In this document: one piece after another, positions 24,757 to 28,259 of the stretch
How the letters are laid out: each line of letters starts with the position of its first letter
Numbering within the stretch: position 1 is the first letter of the stretch
Source: a virus
Virus record (IMG/VR): IMGVR_UViG_3300008450_000345
Location: 1 to 28,259 of that record
Length of the DNA: 28,259 nt
Strand: one strand, 5' to 3'
The notes under the pieces: generated by a model
Told to the model about the DNA's origin: nothing
What the model saw: the letters and a program-made list of their open reading frames with translations, nothing else
Databases searched by the model: none
Translations under genes and position numbers: made by a program

Positions 24757-25090
24757 TATTTTGAATTTTATCTATTTCAGCCATTAATTGTGCTTTTTCT
24801 TCTTCTGAAATGCCAAATCCACCATCATTATTGGATGTTGAATTATTCATGGTTCTTTGAATGATAGTAGCTATTTTAACTAATTGTTCATCATTTTTAA
24901 CATCTATTTCTAAATATTCTTTAATTAACGGAACAATTAATGTAGCATCACTTATTTCTTGAACAAGAGGTTTTAACTCAGCTATTAATGATGATATTTG
25001 GCGTGATTTTTTCTTTTGGTTATCATATATCTCTTCAAGTAGATTTGAAAATGATTTTTTTCCAAATATAATTTTATCAAATTCGCTCAT
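24749..25090 (-). CDS. Conserved phage protein (113 aa), start MSEF
   Basis: The reading frame allows ATG starts at 25102 and 25090. I prefer 25090 (MSEFDKIIFGKKSFSNLLEE): I recall related phage proteins beginning this way, and it puts the upstream TATTTATC motif (25111-25118) 20 bases away, the spacing seen at other genes. The protein is helical, with NLLEEIYDNQKKKSRQISSL, ATLIVPLIKEYLEIDVKNDE and a C-terminal helix ISEEEKAQLMAEIDKIQ. It lies between the sigma-factor gene and the spike gene. The role is unknown; a transcription partner of the sigma factor or a tail-assembly factor would both fit the context, without motif support. Confidence 0.8.
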   Translation of the reverse strand: MSEFDKIIFGKKSFSNLLEEIYDNQKKKSRQISSLIAELKPLVQEISDATLIVPLIKEYLEIDVKNDEQLVKIATIIQRTMNNSTSNNDGGFGISEEEKAQLMAEIDKIQNNG

Positions 25091-25122
25091 ATTTATTAAC
25101 ATTTATTTATGATAAATATATT

Positions 25123-25827
25123 CTATTTAAATTTTATATACCCATATTCTAAATAATGGGAATAGCTGTTTTTAAATATAGAATATAAAATATTAGCTAT
25201 TTTAGTGATTTTAGGTGTTTTTATATCTATAATTTCTCGAATGTAAATATATAATGCTTTTTTGTTAAAAATATCTAAATGTTCACGTTTACGAAATAAT
25301 TCAAGAATAGCATCTGCTGTTTTGGCATCATTTTCTTTAGGAAACAATTTATAAATATTATTTGTACAATACTCTACATATTGATCTATAAACCAATATA
25401 ATTGATCATTAGTACTAGTGTTATCATCTAATGTATATGAGAATTTTTCATCTTCACTAATGTTATCAATTTCAATTTTATCTACTCGTTTTTTATAGTT
25501 TTTAGCGTTGTCTATAATAAGATAACGTTTAGCTATAGTTCCAAAATAAGAGTAGGCTTTAGCGCCATTATCTGGGTTAAAACGATGAATTTTAGATAAT
25601 AAAAATATTATTACTTCATGTTGTAAATCTTCAATATTATCTACTTCAGTATAATAAAATTTAAAGGTATGAATAATATTCTCAGTTAATTTAAAAAATG
25701 CTGGGTGTATTTTTTCATAATAAATTTTACTTCTTTCTTTAATAGAACTAGTGTTATTATATAATATAATAGCTTTCTCAGTTTCTGAAGTGAAATATGG
25801 TATAGATTTCTTTTTTTGTTTAGCCAT
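25123..25827 (-). CDS. 55: Late-transcription sigma factor, T4 gp55-like
   Basis: 234 residues from ATG; T4 gp55 has 185. Residues 63-105 match sigma-70 region 2: DNIEDLQHEVIIFLLSKIHR and FNPDNGAKAYSYFGTIAKRY, then LIIDNAKNYKKR, which includes the core-binding helix and the aromatic-rich part that contacts the -10 element. The C-terminal half has helical segments (ADAILELFRKREHLDIFNKK; IYIREIIDIKTPKITKIANI) that could be a reduced region 4 or a partner-binding part. In T4, gp55 replaces host sigma at late promoters with gp33 and the sliding clamp. Position just before the tail genes fits a late regulator. The gene follows a small membrane-protein gene that contains an internal hairpin. Confidence 0.82.
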   Translation of the reverse strand: MAKQKKKSIPYFTSETEKAIILYNNTSSIKERSKIYYEKIHPAFFKLTENIIHTFKFYYTEVDNIEDLQHEVIIFLLSKIHRFNPDNGAKAYSYFGTIAKRYLIIDNAKNYKKRVDKIEIDNISEDEKFSYTLDDNTSTNDQLYWFIDQYVEYCTNNIYKLFPKENDAKTADAILELFRKREHLDIFNKKALYIYIREIIDIKTPKITKIANILYSIFKNSYSHYLEYGYIKFK

Positions 25828-25828
25828 A

Positions 25829-26101
25829 TTATTTAGGAATCTTATATTGATTTAGTATGTTTTGTATTTCTTTTACTTTAATAAAGAAAAATCCAATTTC
25901 ATCATCACTTTTAAACATACCTTTTTCATCAATTTCTTTTAATTTTTTATCTGTAAAATAAATAGCTTCATTGATACTATCCATGTATACTTTATAAGAA
26001 AATATGATATCTTCAGCTTTTTCATTTTTTCTTAAAAGATTAAAAGTCGTGAACCCTAGGATCACGACTAAAACACTTAATATACTAATTGCTATAACCA
26101 T
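25829..26101 (-). CDS. Small single-span membrane protein (90 aa)
   Basis: 90 residues, ATG overlapping the HD gene's stop by one base. Residues 1-23 (MVIAISILSVLVVILGFTTF plus NLL) form a single N-terminal membrane helix. The basic RK follows, then a cytoplasmic or periplasmic charged helical domain (AEDIIFSYKVYMDSINEAIY; KKLKEIDEKGMFKSDDEIGF). Similar N-anchored coiled proteins are common between the HD and sigma genes of aquatic T4-like phages, as I recall, with unknown function. An 8-bp perfect hairpin with a trailing T-rich tract lies inside its membrane-helix codons (26045-26069). Confidence 0.75.
   Translation of the reverse strand: MVIAISILSVLVVILGFTTFNLLRKNEKAEDIIFSYKVYMDSINEAIYFTDKKLKEIDEKGMFKSDDEIGFFFIKVKEIQNILNQYKIPK
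26045..26069 (-). terminator. Intragenic terminator-like hairpin
   Basis: On the coding strand AGTCGTGA, a 9-base loop, TCACGACT, then TTTAATCTTTT. The 8-bp perfect stem is GC-richer than its surroundings and lies about 30 bases into the small membrane-protein gene. It could attenuate transcription between the HD gene and the sigma factor, or be a chance result of the coding sequence. Confidence 0.4.
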
Positions 26102-26862
26102 TATAAATTATCTAACATGTTTTTTAAACTATCACTTTTAATGCTACCTAATGCTTTAGTTTTAGCTGGAACTTTAGATTTAACAATAGGTGTAGAAACT
26201 GGTGTATCACTGTTTAATTTAGGTGACCATTCACGTTCAAATTCAACACGAGCCGCTAATAAATCAGCTTGGTGTAAAATATAAATTAATGAAGTACGTG
26301 GTTTAGTTTCTGGCATGAAATTAATTAAATATGGTTTGTTTGCGTCATCATATAAACCATCATGTAATTTGATTGCTAACATTTCGTTCTTAGTAAATGT
26401 TACACCATGAGACATCAATAGATATAATCCACGATCTGGGACTGACATGAATTCTAAACGATCATTGAATTTATAATCTTCACCTAGTTTTTCTTTTCTC
26501 CATTGATCAGTTTGAGGAATATAAGCTTCGTTGTTCTCATCTCCCATTTTTCCTAAGTCATGATTTAGAGCTGAGAATACTAATTCTTCTAGAGTATATG
26601 TATTAGTATCAACTCCATATTTAATCCATATGTTATTGATATCAATAGCGCTATCTATTACTCGGAGTACATGTTCTACATATCCACCTGGAAATGCATT
26701 ATGATATTCTTTCTTATGAGCCGCTGGCATTAACATAATACGTTCAGCATATTTTTGATAGAACTCTTTAAGTTTAGTTCTACGAGGTTCTGAGATATAA
26801 GCGTCTATTCTAGACATTAATTTATCCCAGTTTTCAGATATTTGTTCAGCTGTTAAATTCAT
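26101..26862 (-). CDS. HD-domain phosphohydrolase
   Basis: 253 residues from ATG. The HD superfamily metal ligands are present: His64 in GGYVEHVLRVI (59-69), His101-Asp102 in SALNHDLGKMG (97-107), a further His167 in IKLHDGLYD, and Asp200 in LHQADLLAARVEFE. This arrangement resembles HD nucleases/phosphohydrolases of the YhaM or dNTPase-like types. The N-terminal 50 residues are helical (RTKLKEFYQKYAERIMLMPA). The C-terminal 40 residues are Lys/Ser/Pro-rich and probably a flexible tail. The substrate (nucleotide, RNA or a signalling nucleotide) cannot be told from sequence. Cleavage of a host second messenger is an attractive but unsupported idea. It follows the 66-residue gene by one base. 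Confidence 0.88.
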   Translation of the reverse strand: MNLTAEQISENWDKLMSRIDAYISEPRRTKLKEFYQKYAERIMLMPAAHKKEYHNAFPGGYVEHVLRVIDSAIDINNIWIKYGVDTNTYTLEELVFSALNHDLGKMGDENNEAYIPQTDQWRKEKLGEDYKFNDRLEFMSVPDRGLYLLMSHGVTFTKNEMLAIKLHDGLYDDANKPYLINFMPETKPRTSLIYILHQADLLAARVEFEREWSPKLNSDTPVSTPIVKSKVPAKTKALGSIKSDSLKNMLDNL

Positions 26863-26863
26863 A

Positions 26864-27064
26864 TTATTGTAATCCGTATCCTTCTTCTGGTGATAATGGT
26901 TCTTGTTGAATAAGTGATTTCACATCAGAAATAATTTCTTCAGTATAATTAAGTTTATTAATGAATTCTTGAATAGGTTCTCCTCTATTCACCATAAACT
27001 TCAGTGCTTTTAATTGTCCTTCTACGTGTTCTAATTTACGTGTTGTTAATTCTCTATATCTCAT
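26864..27064 (-). CDS. Small helical protein (66 aa), conserved in related phages
   Basis: 66 residues from ATG. It begins MRYRELTTRKLEHVEGQLKA, continues LKFMVNRGEPIQEFINKLNY and ends with LIQQEPLSPEEGYGLQ, predicted as a helical hairpin. I recall similar 'MRYRE(L/F)T.R' proteins from T4-like marine phages, all hypothetical. The VEGQLKALKFMV...G segment is loosely like the helices of CsoR/RcnR repressors, but the metal-binding Cys/His are absent, so this is weak. A purine-rich 12-13 base tandem array (27083-27154) lies in its leader. Autoregulation through that array is possible but unproven. Confidence 0.75.
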   Translation of the reverse strand: MRYRELTTRKLEHVEGQLKALKFMVNRGEPIQEFINKLNYTEEIISDVKSLIQQEPLSPEEGYGLQ

Positions 27065-27082
27065 ATTGTTTTTAATTTGTTT

Positions 27083-27154
27083 ATATCCCGTTATGTTACC
27101 CCGTTATGTTCCTCCGTTTCACTCATCCGTTCATCCTCTCGTTCACCTTTCCGT
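27083..27154 (-). repeat. Degenerate 12-13 base tandem array (ACGG units)
   Basis: On the minus strand six units begin with ACGG (one ACGA) at 27154, 27142, 27130, 27117, 27104 and 27091, so spacings are 12, 12, 13, 13 and 13. Unit examples are ACGGAAAGGTGA, ACGAGAGGATGA, ACGGATGAGTGAA, ACGGAGGAACATA and ACGGGGTAACATA. A seventh ACGG lies at 27175. The array is purine-rich on this strand and fills most of the 148-base gap between the genes at 27064 and 27213. The mixed 12/13 spacing argues against coding. The rest of the gap holds an imperfect inverted repeat (27171-27193). Confidence 0.65.
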
Positions 27155-27212
27155 CTCTTAATCCCTTAAACCCGTATTAAGAATATACGAGGGAATATTT
27201 ATTTAGCCAAAC

Positions 27213-27635
27213 TTAAGATAAATTATCTTTAATAATGTTAATAATTGGTAAAATAAAAGTACACTTCTCATACTCTTCATATTTTTCATAATATGATAAA
27301 GATAATTCTAACGCAACTAAAAACTCAGGATTTGTATTATTTTGTATAACCTGTAAATCAAGTTCACGCTTTATATCTAAACGTTTAAGAAAAACGTAAG
27401 ATCTTGTGTATATAATATACTCACCAGCATTACTAATGTCATTTATGTCTAAATCAGGGAAAATAGTTTTAAACAACGTTAAGTGGGCTGATTTAGAATT
27501 AGTATAATTTAGTATAATTCGAGTGAACATATTGATCCAAAACAGAGGATGTTCATTAATATCTTTAAATACTTGTTTTTTAGCATTTAAAGTTTCATTA
27601 TTTTCAAATAGTTCAAATATTTTGTTTATATCCAT
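27213..27635 (-). CDS. Hypothetical helical protein (140 aa)
   Basis: 140 residues, ATG at 27633-27635. It is all-helical by appearance: MDINKIFELFENNETLNAKK, then FKDINEHPLFWINMFTRIIL, SKSAHLTLFKTIFPDLDIND and LDIKRELDLQVIQ, ending FILPIINIIKDNLS. No motif or family is recognised. A clamp-loader small subunit (gp62-type) was considered because of size and helicity, but nothing specific supports it. The start lies 14 bases after a hairpin with a T-tract (27643-27690), so expression could be controlled by attenuation, or the hairpin could end an upstream RNA. Confidence 0.72.
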   Translation of the reverse strand: MDINKIFELFENNETLNAKKQVFKDINEHPLFWINMFTRIILNYTNSKSAHLTLFKTIFPDLDINDISNAGEYIIYTRSYVFLKRLDIKRELDLQVIQNNTNPEFLVALELSLSYYEKYEEYEKCTFILPIINIIKDNLS

Positions 27636-27642
27636 AATAACA

Positions 27643-27690
27643 GAGAAAACCCTCAGCAGTGTCTAGTACGTCTACTAGTCTTTCTGAGGG
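27643..27690 (-). terminator. Two-tier hairpin with T-tract upstream of the 140-aa gene
   Basis: On the coding strand an outer 7-bp stem CCCTCAG/CTGAGGG encloses an inner 6-bp stem CTAGTA/TACTAG with a GACG loop, followed by TTTTCTCTGTTATT. It is GC-richer than the surroundings. It may terminate an RNA made from 27691-27787 or act as a leader element of the gene at 27213-27635. Confidence 0.5.
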
Positions 27691-27787
27691 ATGTGACTAT
27701 AACTTATACCTTGGGCTATTCGTTTGTGCCACTACATGACCACTACGTTTGAGCTGTTCTAATGGGAAGCTTCGTGGTACTTTATAA
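27691..27787 (-). other. Non-coding stretch, possible small RNA body
   Basis: About 97 bases between the lipoprotein stop and the two-tier hairpin, more G+C-rich than its neighbours and without a start-to-stop frame of note. It contains direct repeats (GTAGTGG twice, 10 bases apart), GAAGCTTC, and ACCAC/GTGGT complementarity. With the downstream terminator-like hairpin it could be a phage small RNA. No known RNA family is recognised. Confidence 0.3.
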
Positions 27788-27979
27788 TTAGTTTACTGAA
27801 TCAATAGTAGTATCAATAACCATTGATTCATAGATTAACGAATCAACAGTAGTTGTATCAGCTGAGATAATAGCTGAATCTCCACCTAATAAACCTGAAT
27901 TTGTTTTGTTGTCTGATGCGCATGACGCAAATACTACTAATACTGCTGTGATAGCAGCTAAAATAATGTCTTTTTTCAT
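27788..27979 (-). CDS. Small phage lipoprotein (63 aa)
   Basis: 63 residues from ATG, preceded by an A-rich leader. MKKDIILAAITAVLVVFASC is a lipoprotein signal peptide with lipobox F-A-S-Cys20. The mature part begins CASDNKTNSG, with a polar, partly acidic stretch after the cysteine as in Bacteroidota lipoproteins, then a Thr/Ser/Asp-rich tail (SADTTTVDSLIYESMVIDTT). It should be lipid-anchored in the host envelope. A superinfection-exclusion role or an Rz1-like spanin role are possible; the tail is too short and non-proline-rich to say. A variant of the intergenic motif (AATATTTATTAT at 28021-28030) lies 42 bases upstream. Confidence 0.8.
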   Translation of the reverse strand: MKKDIILAAITAVLVVFASCASDNKTNSGLLGGDSAIISADTTTVDSLIYESMVIDTTIDSVN

Positions 27980-28032
27980 TTTTGTTTTGTTTTTAATTTA
28001 ATTGTTTGAAATATAATATATAATAAATATTA

Positions 28033-28259
28033 CTAATTGGCAAATTTAAGATCCTTTATTTTTAATCCTCCTTGTATAAAATTAAATTCAATATTTAATT
28101 TATCAATAATATAATCTTTAATAAGAGATTCATGTTCTGTTCCTGAGAAATTTTTAACTAAACCACTCACAAATGATTTCCAATCTTTATCCCAAAGAAT
28201 ATCTCTAGATTTAAGAGTATTTAATAATGTTCTTAAATTACGATTACTTGTTTTTAATT
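28033..28259 (-). CDS. Partial: C-terminal 74 residues of an unidentified protein
   Basis: A frame open from the window edge to TAG at 28033-28035. The last 74 residues contain SNRNLRTLLNTLKSRDILWD, KDWKSFVSGLVKNFSGTEHE and LIKDYIIDKLNIEFNFIQGG, ending KIKDLKFAN. It appears mixed helical with a final strand. The start is beyond the window and the fragment alone does not identify a family. The codon pattern is like its neighbours and no internal stop occurs, so it is likely real. Confidence 0.6.
   Translation of the reverse strand, partial: LKTSNRNLRTLLNTLKSRDILWDKDWKSFVSGLVKNFSGTEHESLIKDYIIDKLNIEFNFIQGGLKIKDLKFAN

Noticed and set aside
26864-27064. CsoR/RcnR-type metal-sensing repressor
   Set aside because: Only a loose match to the helix pattern; the metal-binding Cys and His residues are absent, so a function was not assigned.
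27213-27635. gp62-type clamp-loader subunit
   Set aside because: Only size and helicity fit; no sequence motif supports it.
27691-27787. A tRNA or tmRNA in the intergenic region
   Set aside because: A GTTCTAATG stretch looked like a T-loop, but no acceptor stem or cloverleaf could be built on either strand.
27691-27787. A hammerhead-type ribozyme near the lipoprotein gene
   Set aside because: The conserved CTGATGA core was not found on either strand; only CTGAGGG is present in a simple stem.

Overview
This window reads as part of the genome of a T4-like contractile-tailed phage (myovirus). It is strongly AT-rich. Every convincing gene lies on the minus strand, packed with short gaps or 1-8 base stop/start overlaps. 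No tRNA, CRISPR array or insertion sequence was seen. Two genes point to a Bacteroidota host. One encodes a small lipoprotein with a Bacteroidota-style lipobox. The other is a 55-residue protein like the histone H1-like Hc1 proteins of that phylum. Start codons mostly follow A-rich sequence (such as AACAAATG) rather than Shine-Dalgarno sites, as is usual in that phylum. The host assignment is inference.

Layout in the direction of transcription (high to low coordinates). (1) 28259-25123: a partial gene, a lipoprotein, a structured intergenic region, an unknown gene, a degenerate 12-13 base tandem array, a 66-residue protein, an HD-domain phosphohydrolase, a small membrane protein and a gp55-like late sigma factor. 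(2) 25102-10596: a baseplate/tail block. It holds a gp5-like hub/spike protein, a gp25-like and a gp6-like wedge protein, a DNRLRE-like beta protein, a 1748-residue structural protein with a LamG-like region, and two proteins sharing a C-terminal domain. (3) 10593-7829: a SegE-like GIY-YIG endonuclease, a probable packaged protein, a primase and a RecB-type nuclease. (4) 7762-1: mostly proteins with short N-terminal tags ending in (I/L)xE. These include a zeta-toxin-like P-loop kinase, a three-domain nucleotidyltransferase/HExxH/HAD fusion, an acidic core-like protein, the Hc1-like protein and a candidate PD-(D/E)XK nuclease.

Working together: the sigma factor probably drives the late tail genes. 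A recurring intergenic motif, TATTTATA on the coding strand, is a promoter candidate. The main hypothesis concerns the N-terminal tags. They resemble the T4 capsid-targeting sequences that are cleaved by the prohead protease. If they work the same way, this phage packages a set of proteins in its head, including two enzymes encoded by overlapping genes, for injection into the host.
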